The notes: generated from the letters alone by a model not told the origin. DNA of 64,000 bases from Acorus gramineus (GCA_030737835.1 CM060848.1:14697254-14761253), one strand, 5' to 3'; shown: positions 1 through 11,699, counted from the first letter of the stretch. A program made the numbers and translations.

Positions 1-2009
1 TTATACCATTCTTATATCACCCTTAACCCCCCATTCAAACGGGGTAAGGCCTAGAATTTGACCCGTTTAGGGATGGATAACGTTATGCGGAGTCATTTTT
101 CTAGCCCTGAATGCAGTGTGCGTTCATTTTAATTTTGTTTATTAAAATAGCATGTTTCATCTAAAGAAACTTTTATAAAATGTAAAATTATATTCCAATA
201 AATAGTGAAGACTCATTAATTTTTTAAGGAAATATAAGCATTTTATAACTTATAGCAAAGTTACAATTGATCCAAAGATGAAGAGATGGAGAGAACAACA
301 TAGGAGACATTACAAGAGATTTGCAACTTTCACAAAACAAATATACGATGAAAGATAGAAGATAAGAGGGAGAGCTTCTTCACATACCAAAAGCCTCCCA
401 AAAAAATGGCTCACGCAACTACACTACAAAGCAAAGCTCCCCCAGAATCAGGTGTATTTGTTCCGCTCCCGCTAAGGCACAACCCCAACCTTTGATAAAT
501 AACAGCGTGAACTCCCAAATGTTCTCAATATAATAGCGGTGACATCAAAGATGACACTATTTTCAAGTAAACCACACAACCCATAAAACCGCCAGAAGAA
601 CCGTCTGTGCCGCCCCTCGCGTCCTTGTTCCCTTGTGGTCAGTTTAGACTCATTAATTAAAAATGTAAAAATGATTGTGGTAAAAAAATGAGCATTAGTA
701 GGTTCATGTGGCTAACAAAGTATATGAGTATTTAACCCTTGTTTAAATCAAGTCCTCTTCCTAAGTGCAATGACATAAAAACCACATCTCCAATGCAATA
801 TGAGGGTCCTTTTGACATAGTACATGTTACATGTAGATTATTTAACAGCTTGTCTGGAAGGGCCAATTTCTGAGACTGTGAACAACTAACAAGAGAGTGT
901 TGTCTTCTTTAAATTCTTGTCCAGAGGACCACCTGCTTCACTTTCCAAACCCAATGGTCCTTTATCAGTATTATTAATCTGTCCTACAAAACAACTGTTC
1001 CATCTAGTTTTGTGTTCCTTCCTTGCATTTCCCCCAGATTTCTTGCCCCACATAAATCTTTAATAAAGGGTTTAAAAGTCCTCCCCCAGTCATTCATTTC
1101 TTGTAGGACCCCTTCATGTGTCACTTATTTAGATCAATATTTCTTGCAGTGGAAGTTAATGAGGGAAAAAAACAACTATACATGTGACCATATGTTTGGC
1201 ATGTCTCCATATGTGTAGTTTTATGACACCACACTAGCCCCCATACATGAAGTTTCAGTGATTCACATCATTAAAACAAAAAACATTTGAGTACATAATT
1301 TCTAAAATGTTTAACATATTTCATTTATAAACTTTTGATCTTGCATCAAAGCATGAGGACAGTAAACAAACAATTTTATATAATCTTTTGAAACTTGTGT
1401 ATGTTACACATCTCAAGTCATTCTTGAACAAATAGTCCAGTATCACATCATCACATATTAAAGAAATAAATAATAAACATGATTCATTGAATCCTCTGTA
1501 TAGTTCTTGACTCACTTTCCGTATAGTACATTTTATGGTGTAGCCATTTTAGGCACTTGTAGGAGACATGCATTTCTCTATATCTTCATAGATCCATAAA
1601 CCTCATTTGTTTCGCGATAAAAAGGTTGGATAGATAAATAATAGATTTAATTCTGAAGAAGAAAACATGTTTATTGAGTGTGTATGAGCTGTAATAAATA
1701 ATGATAACTATGCCTGTAGGAGATGTGTATAGTTTATTATCCTTGTCCATGAAAAAAATTGTACTTATATCTACCTTATTAACTAAAATTAAAAACAAAC
1801 TAAACAAAATTATTTACTCGTATAACTATCTTATGTCTGAATAAATTGTTCGGAGACTAAAGGAAAAGAACCAAATGAGGGGAAAGAATATCTACCAAAG
1901 ATCATTTTGAAGATTTATATATGGTTTGTTATATAGATAATAAAAAGGTGGGACATAATTAATCTCCAGCATGTAATTTGAAAATCCTGTTTGAAAAATT
2001 CATCTACAA
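1..2009. other. AT-rich intergenic DNA, no gene recognised
   Basis: No open frame here has protein-like composition or a recognisable motif. The stretch at about 250-650 is less AT-rich than its surroundings. Read on the minus strand it looks vaguely like the decayed end of a LINE reverse-transcriptase frame, but it is full of stops and I would not defend that call. The rest is low-complexity AT-rich sequence. Confidence 0.5.
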
Positions 2010-2688
2010 TTAATAAAAGGGATTTTTATTTTTAAATCCCTGTAAACTATATTATTTAGTGATTGATCCCTAATGCATATATTTTATTTAATGTTATCTA
2101 AATTTTTAAATTTAAATTTTAAACACATTTAAAATATCTAATATATTATTTCACAATTTTCAACCAAGAAAAAATCATTTAAATCAAAATTCAATAATAA
2201 AAAACCCTCAAAATTTGCTTATGTAATCATTTTTCTTCTGCATATGCATATGTAATCAATCCTAATTAGACAGTTAAGGATATAAGAGAATGCAATATCT
2301 GATTGGGTGGGTTTATGCGGTGTTGAATACCAATGAAATTGTCATTTAACACCTAACAATGCAAATGCAGACATATTTTAGATATTTCACCAAATATTTT
2401 GCATATAAGTTTCAAATATCAAAATACTTAAAAAATCATATAGTCATTTTATCCAGGGTAGTAAAATGAAATATGAAGAAGTGAGATACTGATCACTAAA
2501 TAATATAATTTACATAGATTTAAAAGTAAAAATCTAATTTTATAAACTAACGGACGGACGTTTGACACAAAAACTAATAATGAAATAGACGTTTGAAGTT
2601 GAAAATTCAAAAAAAAAAAAAAAAGGAGGGATTGATTACTAAATAATATAATTTGTAGGGACTTAAAAATAAAAATTCTTTAATAAAA
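2010..2688. mobile_element. Mutator-type MITE with 9-bp target-site duplication
   Basis: The element proper is 2019-2679 (661 bp). Its ends are long inverted repeats of about 55-58 bp: 2019-2078 pairs with the reverse complement of about 2624-2679, including the shared core TATTATTTAGT. The 9 bp TTAATAAAA occurs immediately outside both ends (2010-2018 and 2680-2688). A 9-bp target duplication with long inverted ends is the signature of Mutator-like elements. There is no transposase frame inside, so it is non-autonomous. A third partial copy of the terminal sequence lies internally at about 2485-2540. Confidence 0.82.
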
Positions 2689-3161
2689 AAGTGTCTCAAA
2701 TGGACTTCATAGATTGTGAGCCCTGCTAAAACATGGGAAGAAACCAAAATATGTCATGTATATTTAATGATAGATTGGGTGGAGAAAATTCAAATCAAAG
2801 TACAGTGATAAGCCACCAAGTGATTCAAGCTAAGAACACACATTAATTTAATAGTCCAAATGATTGGCCAGCATTTTGGGGCGAGGGCAGATGGTATGGA
2901 TGAATTTTGGCCGCTGTGGGATCAACATCTTAATGGGGTCGACCACATGCAACTCATGAGTCCTTGTGTATTTATGTTCCTCTCAAAGGAGGACCACATT
3001 GGAACCAGACAATGAAGATCCATCTCTCTTGCTCTCTCCATCTTTCCTTTGAATCCAACCAAACAAAGGTGCTTCATGAGGCTCACTCATGCATGTGTGG
3101 AATTCAAATGTCATTTCAAATAATTGGAACAACCTAGACACACCTCCCATTAGTGAATACC
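2689..3161. other. Intergenic, nothing recognised
   Basis: No coding frame, RNA gene or repeat with clear ends was seen here. Confidence 0.4.
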
Positions 3162-3274
3162 TACATCAAGGCTTGCTGACAACAAGACTGAAAAATTAGA
3201 AAAATAAAATAAAATTATTAATTAGTTTCGTGGGCGTATTTCCACCGCTAATCTATGGATCGGATAGAGGATTA

Positions 3275-3725
3275 GTGTTGAAATAGACTGAAATAAACTA
3301 GAATAAGGTTAAAAGACATATTTAGATTGATAAAATAAACTAGTAATTGGACGTCAATATAAGTTGAAAATTGAAATTGTGATGTCAATATAAGTTGAAA
3401 TTATGTTGTATAGTCATTTCACCTCCCCTGAAATTAGACTATTCTAAACAATAAAATAAATGAATTCTACTATCAAATCAATTGTCAATCACCTTTTATA
3501 AATTAAGGGACTCACAGGTTAAATCATTTTTTCACTTTCTATAAATCTTTATTCATATTTTATCTACAACTTATCTATGGTCAACCAAACAACAAAAACT
3601 TCATCATTACATTTTTCAACGAGAATAAATAAAAACACAGTCAAACAGAAAATCACTTATTCCACTGGAATAATAATTTATTCTTAGAAAAATCATAAAT
3701 CCTATAATAGCTTATGCATCTATCT
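3275..3725. repeat. Dispersed MITE-like repeat, family A, copy 1
   Basis: Shares an ordered set of blocks with copies at 4826-5205, 6530-6965, 57460-57835 and a weak one near 60935-61200. The blocks are: TCAAATCAATTGTCA, then CCTTTTATAAAT, then ACAACAAAAACTT, then TTTTCAACGAGAATAA, then a CACTTATTCCACTGGAATAA-like end. No coding capacity. Exact ends and target duplications could not be fixed by eye, so the transposon superfamily is open. Confidence 0.6.
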
Positions 3726-4124
3726 AAACAGCACCGAAATGTTATTGTATAAAAAACAGATTTTTTTTCTTAAGAGAAAAATTGATTTAGACATTAGTAA
3801 ATTTATTAAGATTACATCAAGACTTGCTGACAGCATCACTGAAAAAAGTGCAAAAACCCTACTTGAATTGGTTTCGTAGATTTTTTTTTGTCAGCTCTTC
3901 ATATACAATGTAATTTAGTTAATTCTTCAAGAGCCCTTGTACCAAAAATATCTTTTTTTCTTAATAGAAAAATTGATTTAGTCCTCAATAAATTGATTAA
4001 CACTACATCAAGGCTTGCTGATAGCAGAACTCAAAAAAATGATAGAAGCCTTAAATTGGTTTCATAGGCATTTTCCCACTGTCCTTCTCTGAAAAAATGA
4101 TAGTACCATAGTCTAGTTAACCCA

Positions 4125-4147
4125 CCCCCCCCCCCCCCCCCCCCCCC
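4125..4147 (+). repeat. Homopolymer C23
   Basis: Twenty-three consecutive C residues inside the ~190-bp repeat array. Length is likely unstable and is also error-prone in sequencing. Confidence 0.9.
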
Positions 4148-4825
4148 AACTCTTCTAGGGCTCTTGTACCAAAATAGGTCTTTTTTTTCTTAAGAGAAAA
4201 ATTGATGTAGTCCCAACTACATTTATTAAAATTGTATTTGCAACAAATTTGAAAAACAATTTTTTATTTAAATATTTTGATAATAGATTTTCAGATAGCA
4301 TGCTTTTGTTGGAATCCAAAAAAATTGAGGTTTAAAATGAAAAAATTGTTTTCCCTCTTTCTTTAAGAATTGGAATCATTATGGGCATGGAAATACGTTT
4401 GGAATAAATATAATTGAATATGATTCTTGTAAAAAATAAATTTTTTTTGTAAACAGTAGGACTATACAAGGGGTTACCATTTTTTTTTTAAACAGTCACA
4501 GAGAAAATGTATCACCAGCCAAACATTCACTGTTATGATTCTCATTTTAATGCAGAGTCATCATAGCTGACTTTGGTGACTTTGACGATGGTGCTCTGAA
4601 ATCAAAAGCTTCCCATCTCACAATCACATAAAGAACATGTTTTTTCTCAAATAAAATAATCATACATACATGGTACAATACAAAGAAATTAAAGGGCTCT
4701 CCCTTTTTTTTTTTAAATCTTTTTATATGTATATTATCTCTCATAAATGTAATCGACAGTCCAAGTACAGTCAACCGCCACTTCTTTTCCTCTCTTTACA
4801 CAATTTGGGTTACTTGGTGACCGAC

Positions 4826-5205
4826 CTAAAACAAAATATATATTTATTCATAAGAATAAATTATTATAGTTATATCATAATATATATTAATAAATTGATA
4901 TTAATATTTCAAATCCTTTTTAAATAATTATTCTACTCATTCTATTCTACTAGTATAATAATATAAATGAGATTTATATATCAAATCACTTATCACTATC
5001 CTCTTATAAATTAAAAGGCCCACATATCTCATTTTTTTACTTTTCATAAATAATTTGTTTTCATCTTATTCAAATTTTTCCGTAATCAATCAAAAAAAAA
5101 AAAAATTTATTATGTTTGTCAATAAAAATATACAAAAAAACATAACCAAACATACATAGCTTATTTCACTGGCATAACTATATGTACATAAATAGTAATT
5201 TATAT
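4826..5205. repeat. Dispersed MITE-like repeat, family A, copy 2
   Basis: Carries the family A block order: TATCAAATCACTTATCA, CCTCTTATAAATTA, an AATCAATCAAAAA variant, GTCAATAAAAATA, and a TTATTTCACTGGCATAACTA end. It is more diverged than the 6530 and 57460 copies. Confidence 0.5.
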
Positions 5206-6529
5206 GTTGATGCCCAAATCGAAACTTTTAGGCAGATTTGGTTAGGGTTTTGACAAACCTAAATGTAATTCATGTTGACTTTGATTGAGAATTCGGGTTA
5301 TGTGGGTCCAAACTTAACCTCATAGTTTAAGTGAAAATTTTAAATGTTCAATTTAAATTTTAGTACATGAGATGACATCTAAATCATCTAAATTATTATT
5401 ACACTAAAATCTACTACATTCCATAGCACATTCTCTCGTCATCCCCTCCCATTCTCATTTTGACTTTTTCCTCTACTAAGTCGATGAATATTGTTTATGA
5501 TAACAATTGTGGAATTAAAATTATCTATAACAGTAGTTCTTTTCTAACAGTAAAAATCAAATTAAGTCAACTTAAACTCAATCCGAACTCAATGCAGCTC
5601 AAAATAAACTTTAATGAAACCCAAATTCAAATTAAGTTCTGATTAACCTTGCCTTTGGGTTGGGCTCAGTTAGACCTCATTCAACTTGGAGTTAAGTTTG
5701 GATTTTCCGACTCATCCACAAAAGTTTTTCTACCATAAGTAATAAGTACCCTGCCATACCACTATCAGAACTGGCAATTAAAAATGTCAGTTTTGCATGC
5801 CATACTTTCATGGATTCCTAACAATATTTCAGGTCAATCTTTTCTACCGGTACCCTGTTTTTGGTGTCACTTTCAGATGTGAATTCACATGGAAAGGAAA
5901 AGAAAAGAAAAGAAAAGAAGAGAAAAGAGGGGGGGGGGGGGAGCACGATTTGAAGGCCAAAACAAATACAATTATAATTTATCATTGTCTCGTGACACCG
6001 ATTTGAGTACAGTTGCACTACTACTGTTTATGTACAGGACACAGTGATTAACATAAGTGGTTGTCTTGTACGAGTTAGTTCCTTTTTATAGTACTTTTTA
6101 CATATATATAAAAAATGAATTTTTTTTTTATAAAGAATTTTATGGTTAGAAAAATAGAAAATCTTTGTTGCATGGTGGAGACATTCATGGGTTATCCAAT
6201 GATGTATTTTTAAGGTTTGTTTGGTTTTCATCATTATTCCATAATTGGCTTTTTCATAATCTATGCATTCTTTTTTTCTTTTCTTTTTTCGTAGAGCTGT
6301 TTGGGTGCCCCTCTCCTCAAAATATTTTTTATTTGTCATTTTAGAATTATATATATGACAGTGTTCTTTTGTCTTAAATCGTATCCCTAATGATTAAAAT
6401 TAGAGCAGTTTAGAACATTTTTCTTGATATAAGATTAAAAGTGGAGTTAGTATAATATTATTCATATAAATAAGATATTCTTTCTGCAAAGTTTAGGTAA
6501 TTCGATTTTATGTATTTTATAAAATAACC
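5206..6529. other. Intergenic, no gene; purine-rich tract
   Basis: No supported gene. A purine-only tract, repeated AAAAG units followed by G runs, lies at about 5893-5943. The overlapping open frames through it are low-complexity. Confidence 0.45.
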
Positions 6530-6965
6530 CCCGTTTGATTCAAGAATAGGACCGGAATGAGTAGAAATTAGTCTAAATAATCTTAAAATGAGTGTTTGGA
6601 ATGCTGAAATAAATAAGAATCTGTATGCCATAATTAACTGGTATAAAGTGATATATGAATTCCAGTCATCTCCTGAAATTAAGTTATTCCAAGTTATTCA
6701 ATAAAAAAGAATATGTGTGCTCATTATCAAATCAACTGTCATTACCTCTTATAAATCAACTATCATCATTTTTTTATATTTTATAAATCTTTATACACAC
6801 TCAATTCACATTTTATCCAAACAACAAAAACTTTATTATTATTTTTATCAACGAGAATAATCCAAAACACAACAAAAATAAAAAATAAATCTATCCTTAT
6901 TTATATAATAGTAATAAATTTTATAATAACTTAATTCTCGATCCTTTGAATCCATGTTAAACCCC
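6530..6965. repeat. Dispersed MITE-like repeat, family A, copy 3
   Basis: Good match in block order to the 3275 and 57460 copies: CTCCTGAAATTA, ATCAAATCAACTGTCATTACC, CTCTTATAAATC, ACATTTTATCCAAACAACAAAAACTTTATTATTA split by small changes, then TCAACGAGAATAATCCAAAACACAAC. No coding content. Confidence 0.6.
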
Positions 6966-8058
6966 ATTTGAAAGCAATTGTTAAATAATTTTATTATGTA
7001 GAATCCGTTTCATATAATCGGTTTCAAATGTTTTCTTAATTAAACTTCAATTAGTTTCAATTTTTAATTTTTTGTGTTAACAGTTTTTATTTTAGAAAAA
7101 GCTGTTTATGTGTATTTATCTTATGAAAAACAATTTGAGGTACGTTGAAAATTGGTTCTAAACTGGACCTCTGTAATACATTCTTTATCTCTTACATGTT
7201 ACTTTATAATTACCAAAAGATTTTTTTTTTTCAAACAAGTTCTTGCATTAATGCCTTACACCAGTGCCACACATGAAGGTGATATACTGTTACCTGTGTT
7301 ATCAATGAAGAATGTAAAGGAAATTAAAGAATTTTTTATTTCCCTAATGATAGAAAAAAACAAATGCAAACGGCTATAATGCAAGTATATAATCATGAGC
7401 CACACTCAACACCCAATTATGTTGTCCATTGCAGTATATTTGCATATCACAATGTGATAGATCAAGCTAGGAGCATTGAATTGAATATTTTCAATTTTTT
7501 TAAAAATAATGTTAAGTATAGTCCATTTTTTAGCCTCAATTCAAGTTTACACATATTTTGAATTTTTTAAAAATAATATACTTCATCTAATGAGGTACAT
7601 GCTTTTAAAAAAAAATATAACATGTGTTCCAATGAATTATATAAATGTATTTATAAAAAAATATAAAAAATTTTATCGAAACATATATCTCAGTAATATG
7701 AGCATATCCTCCGATAATTTTCTATCAACGCATATGGAGCGGAATAAGAGCTAGAAAAAAACCGTGTAACAGCACACTTTTTTAAATATCATATGATTCA
7801 CCATATTATTAAAAATTCCATGTCAGATTACACTTAATAAAATGTGACACTAGTGTTCCAAATCTCTCAAGCTCGTAAAATGTCCACTTCGAAAACCAAT
7901 CAAATTCATCAAACAAAAATAAGCTCCAATTTGAAATTCTGTTCCACTGAAATTATTCTCAAAAAAAAAAAAAAAAAAACTACAATCCCAAAAATCCACC
8001 AAAAACAGTACTAAAAAAAAAAATGAATTCTCATGTTAAAGACCTCTAACAAGGCGAA
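6966..8058. other. Intergenic, likely includes 3' flank of the zinc-finger gene
   Basis: AT-rich. There are short MITE-like AT blocks at 7500-7760 (TCTAATGAGGTACATGCTTTTAAAA) that resemble dispersed family B. The last ~200 bases would hold the 3' UTR of the minus-strand zinc-finger gene. No gene is supported. Confidence 0.4.
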
Positions 8059-8781
8059 TTACAAGTGCAAATCCAAACTCACATGATCCTGAACTCTGGC
8101 CGCCACCGCCGCCGCCGACCCATACACGTGTTGAATCTGCGCCACCGAACCACCTCCACCACCACCCTCCGCCGCCACCGACCCACCAACCCTCCTCAGC
8201 CCGGACCCTTCCCCGCCTAAAAGCGGAAGCGGCATCCCCGCCGGGACCCGCCAGAGCCCGGGCAAGGGGCTCCCATTGATGGGCTGGGAGAACGAGCCCG
8301 GCCCACCGTAGAACCTTGTCGGGTCATTGAGCGGGCCGTGGTGGTGGCCGCCGAAGCGGTGGTGGTAATCAACGAGTCCATAGATCGGATGTCCAACATC
8401 ATAGTTGTGGTGGTTGTGGTGCGCCATCGCCATCTGGAGATGCGCGCGCTTCGCGTGCTGTCTCTCCCGCTTGTGCGCGTTCTGGTGCCCGCCGAGCGCC
8501 TGCGAAGTGGGGAAGTTGCGGCAGCAGTAGTGGCACTCGAACTTTCGCGTGCTCTCCCCAACGACAGCCGCAACCGCCGCCGCGTCGGCGGAGGAGGAGG
8601 AGGAGGAGGAGGAGTTCTTGGTGGGTGTTGGTGGCGGCGGCTGGTGATGGTCGACGATGATGTCGGAGGATTCGGATTTGTTGTTGAATTCAATGCCGAA
8701 GAGGCGAATGCCGGAGGTGTTGGAGGAGGGCGGTGGCGCGGGACGGAGGAAGGGGAGCTGAGAGAAGGCTTCGACGCTCAT
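8059..8781 (-). CDS. ZFP8: C2H2 zinc-finger transcription repressor, ZFP8/GIS type
   Basis: Single-exon gene, 240 residues from the first in-frame ATG at 8781. It has one plant Q-type finger (C83, C86, H99, H103; C-x2-C-x12-H-x3-H) carrying SQALGGHQNAHKRERQHAKR. An N-terminal patch FSQLPF is followed by IRLFGIEF. Runs of P, S, A, H and G follow, then NGSPLPGLWRVP, and the protein ends VSLDLHL, a DLNxx/LxLxL-type EAR repression motif. This architecture is that of the ZFP5/6/8-GIS family, nuclear regulators that link gibberellin and cytokinin signals to trichome initiation in Arabidopsis. The N-terminal and C-terminal blocks point to ZFP8 in particular. Upstream of 8781 the frame stays open only through a GA repeat to a TAG at 8836-8838 and contains no ATG. 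The coding region is far more GC-rich than its flanks. Family call is secure; exact orthology is inferred. Confidence 0.9.
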   Translation of the reverse strand: MSVEAFSQLPFLRPAPPPSSNTSGIRLFGIEFNNKSESSDIIVDHHQPPPPTPTKNSSSSSSSSADAAAVAAVVGESTRKFECHYCCRNFPTSQALGGHQNAHKRERQHAKRAHLQMAMAHHNHHNYDVGHPIYGLVDYHHRFGGHHHGPLNDPTRFYGGPGSFSQPINGSPLPGLWRVPAGMPLPLLGGEGSGLRRVGGSVAAEGGGGGGSVAQIQHVYGSAAAVAARVQDHVSLDLHL

Positions 8782-8792
8782 GAAGTCGCGCG

Positions 8793-8830
8793 TCTCTCTC
8801 TCACTCACTCTCTCTCTCTCTCTCTCTCTC
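8793..8830. repeat. ZFP8: CT/GA microsatellite at the zinc-finger start
   Basis: An interrupted CT repeat (GA on the coding strand) lies directly 5' of the ZFP8 start codon, in its leader. GA-rich leaders are common in plant genes. Here the repeat is in frame with the protein and falls where homologues have N-terminal codons. Confidence 0.85.
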
Positions 8831-9400
8831 GATGTCTATCTGATCTATAGAAGAGTTTGGGAGTTTGTTTGTGTTGGGCTAAGGAGAGGAGGCTAAATGA
8901 AGAGAGGGACTGACAGAATTGATGAAAGGGAGAGGGGGAGGGGGGGGGGGGGTGTTTTTTTTATGGGGAAGGTAAATAATAAGGTTATCTTGCTTTTGGT
9001 TGTCTCAAAAACTGAACAAGTACTACCATCTCTCATAACATGTAGTGAAAAGAGCAGAAGAGAGAACCACTTGTTTTTTTTGGGTGTGTGTGTGTGTGGG
9101 AGTGAGAGAGAGAGATGTGGATGTATGACAGGACTTCTGCACTGTATTATCTCTGTCTCTTTCTCTCTTTCTCTCTCCGAAAGAGACACACAAACAGAGT
9201 CACTCTCTACAACAAACAGGAGGAGGGACTGCTGCAGTGTGGGGACTGAGAGAGGGGAGGGTGGTGCAGGTGATGTGTTTCTTTATAGCAGTTGGCTTCT
9301 TTTTATATCGTTTGCAGTCCTTTTTTTCTTTGTGTTGTGTGAGTAGGGGAGAGGTGGTCCTGAAAATGTTGGGGGGTATTACCTGATTGGGGGGAGAGGG
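8831..9400 (-). promoter_or_regulatory. ZFP8: Presumed leader/promoter region of the zinc-finger gene
   Basis: Lies 5' of the minus-strand ZFP8 coding region. It contains GA/CT-rich blocks (about 8921-8940, 9104-9180), a G13 run at about 8940-8952 and a short GT repeat at 9084-9098. No clear TATA box was identified. The regulatory role is inferred from position and composition only. Confidence 0.4.
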
Positions 9401-10581
9401 TGGTGTTTACTTGTACCAGTACAGTCACCTTTTGCTTTTCTTGTTTATACTATAACTAAATATAAGGGCACCGATGCACAATCTGTTTTGCAGTCTCATT
9501 CTGTTATATATTTGTTTACGTTAGTGTATATTATATTATATATGAAAAAATTTAACATGTATATATGAATATGTATTTTATAAGTTAAACATATATTTTA
9601 AAAAAATAAAACATGCGCATGGACTAAAAAGGGTTGAGGGTAACATTTTCGAACATATATTGAGCATTTTGATCCTTATCCATGTTTAAAAACTAGTGAT
9701 TCTACTTTAGATCTGTCTTAATAAATTATTCAATGAGACGATTGAGTTAGATTGAGTGGATTGGTGGATCTTGCATTAGAGGAATTACTGCCAATTAAAT
9801 AGATAATTAGGATAAGAAAAAAGAATTCTATATGGATCACTTAATATTCAATTAACCAAGTTTAAATGTTAAAGATCAGAAGGGATAAAAATTTGTGAAA
9901 ATTGCTTCTCTTGTGAAACTCTCTTTTGAAGTTACAGACATACTAGTATTATGAGATGTTAATGATTTATTGTACATATATTTTAAATTGATATATATTA
10001 TAATTTGATAATACATTTCTAATATTAGAGTTCAATCCCAATATTATTTTGATATGATAATATTATGATGATGAATATCTTAATTTATTCATTGATATAT
10101 GAATTTTTTTTGTTATACATTTTTCTCATATTGTTATAGTTTTTTATTTGCATAAAATAACATTTTTAAATATTTTCATTAAATATAGTTGATAGGAATC
10201 AGTGAATAACTTGAATAAGTGGCATGTCCCGTAATTTTTATCCTTTCTTCCCCTGATTTTGCTTTTTAGTTATACTATTAATTAGCAGTTTATCTGCTGT
10301 TAAGATTTTAAACAATGGATGCATGATACTATAGCCTTTCTTCATCTAACATTGCTATATATAATGCGTATATTATTAGGAGTTAATTAGTGATGCAAAA
10401 TGATACACTGATACCTCTGTACTTTCTGCTGTGCCATGCTGCCATGCAAGTTTTTGACCTACATATTAGAGTGTAACACAATTCAAGAATATGTTTGTCA
10501 GTCTCAAAAAAAATCTCATGTTTGCCATTTGAAGGGAGAATTTAATTAAATAGGTACATTTGTGTGAAATCTTTACTTGTC
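9401..10581. other. AT-rich intergenic, nothing recognised
   Basis: No coding frame, RNA gene or bounded repeat was recognised. Confidence 0.45.
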
Positions 10582-10735
10582 TTCATCTTATCATTACTGC
10601 ACTTTTTACTTTTTTATACTGGTGTATAGATTTTTTTTATATATAAATGTAATTCTTTATTTGTCATCTTATCATTACCGCACATTTCACTTTTTTATCC
10701 TAGTGTATAGATTTGTTATATATATAAATGTATTT
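10582..10735 (+). repeat. Two-copy tandem repeat, 82-bp period
   Basis: TCATCTTATCATTAC and the following sequence start at 10582 and recur at 10664 with few changes, through TGTATAGATT and a TATATAAATGTA end in both units. Confidence 0.75.
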
Positions 10736-10806
10736 CCTCGTATAATTATATTATATTTAGGAAGAAAAACTAAAAGCATGCTAGAAAAAGAAAATAAAAA
10801 TTCAAC

Positions 10807-11446
10807 GGGCTGATATTTCAACCCCACAGAATATTCAACCCACCTCTTGAAAAAAAAAATACTGTTTTTTTATTTAAGAACAACCCACCCTTGTATCTCG
10901 TCGTCTTCTTCGTTTTCTGCCCGGTCCGCCCCCAATTACGTCTACTCCCTCCGCCACCACGTTGCCCTCCACCAACCTCTGATCCAGCTCCACCTCCTCG
11001 GTCCCCACCCTCCTGCACGGCCATCACATTCTCTCTTTCCCGTCAAGAGCGAGATCCCGGCGATGATGTCAACGGCGTATTGGTGGTCCTCCTCAGGATC
11101 TTAGAAGGGCACGGCATCGCCATCCACGGCCTCGACAGGATCTTGTGACACGGGGACAGAGACGTGTTGACGCTCTTGACGGCGACGGAGACGTCGCCGG
11201 GGTCTCGTTCTTGACGGGAGAGGAGATGTGGTGGCCGTGGAGAATGGGGACGGATGAGGAAGAGGCGGAGCTGGATCGGAGGTTGACGGAGGAGAGGCGG
11301 CAGAGCGACGTGGAGGCGGAGGGAGCGGACGTAGTCGGAAGCCATGTCGACAGAGAAGACAACGAGGTGGGTTCCTTTTAATAAAAAACATAAATTTTTT
11401 TTTTAAGGGGTGGGTTGAAGATATACAGGGGTTGAAATAACAGCCC
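10807..11446. mobile_element. GC-rich foldback element with ~280-bp arms
   Basis: The left arm (10807-~11090) is a diverged inverted copy of the right arm (~11150-11446). The ends GGGCTGATATTTCAACCCC and, reversed, GGGCTGTTATTTCAACCCC match, as do the next blocks (TTCAACCCACC, an A tract, then AACCCACC). Inside, both arms carry GC-rich, exon-like sequence. Translated in one orientation they give related peptides (NYVYSLRHHVAL in the left arm, DYVRSLRLHVAL in the right), so the arms look like an inverted duplication of a captured gene fragment, which I could not identify. No clean target duplication was found at the ends. Overlapping open frames here are fragments of this structure, not genes. 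Confidence 0.7.
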
Positions 11447-11468
11447 CCTTTAATTTTTAGCACATTTA

Positions 11469-11690
11469 AAAACACCGTACCTTAACAGTGACTCATTTTT
11501 AGTGTGATTTTTCCTACCACATATTTTTAAAACCATCACTTTAAAAACTTAAAAAAAAATATATATATTTTTTATATGATTACCACCACCCTTTCTCAAT
11601 CCCTCTCTAGAAAACACCGTACCTGAGCGTGATTCATTTTTAGTGTGATTTTTCATACCACACAAATTTTTAAAATCATCACTTTAAAAA
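11469..11690 (+). repeat. Direct repeat pair, ~80-bp units 142 bp apart
   Basis: AAACACCGTACCT and the following ~80 bases at 11469-11550 recur at 11611-11692 (AAAACACCGTACCTGAG...). Both share CATTTTTAGTGTGATTTTTC and ATCACTTTAAAAACT. Confidence 0.75.
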
Positions 11691-11699
11691 CTAAAAAAA

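Larger units (their letters stand above)
3162..4235. repeat. Degenerate ~190-bp direct repeats
   Basis: A module beginning ACATCAAGGCTTGCTGA is seen at 3162, 3814 (one change) and 4003. In the last two copies it is followed by a block containing TTGGTTTC and a TTGTACCAAAA motif, then a T tract and AGAAAAATTGAT. The same T-tract block recurs at about 3757, 3950 and 4180. The spacing between the last two units is 189 bp. The first unit is separated from the second by an inserted AT-rich repeat (3275-3725). Confidence 0.6.

Noticed and set aside
4547-4774. Minus-strand 75-codon frame ending EAFDFRAPSSKSPKSAMMTLH
   Set aside because: The C-terminal phrase looks protein-like, but the upstream part is low-complexity, no flanking exon was found and I recognise no family. 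Not enough for a gene call.
8059-8808. 249-codon version of the zinc-finger frame beginning at 8808
   Set aside because: Its first codon is GTG inside a GA repeat. The first in-frame ATG is at 8781, so the gene is called from there; the possible lost N-terminus is reported as a finding.
8217-8850. Long open frames overlapping the zinc-finger gene on both strands
   Set aside because: They are shadows of the GC-rich coding sequence, with R/T/P- or V/R/G-rich composition and no motif.
10818-11475. Several open frames of 70-124 codons in the foldback region
   Set aside because: All are explained by the GC-rich inverted arms; their start codons and frames are not shared between arms.
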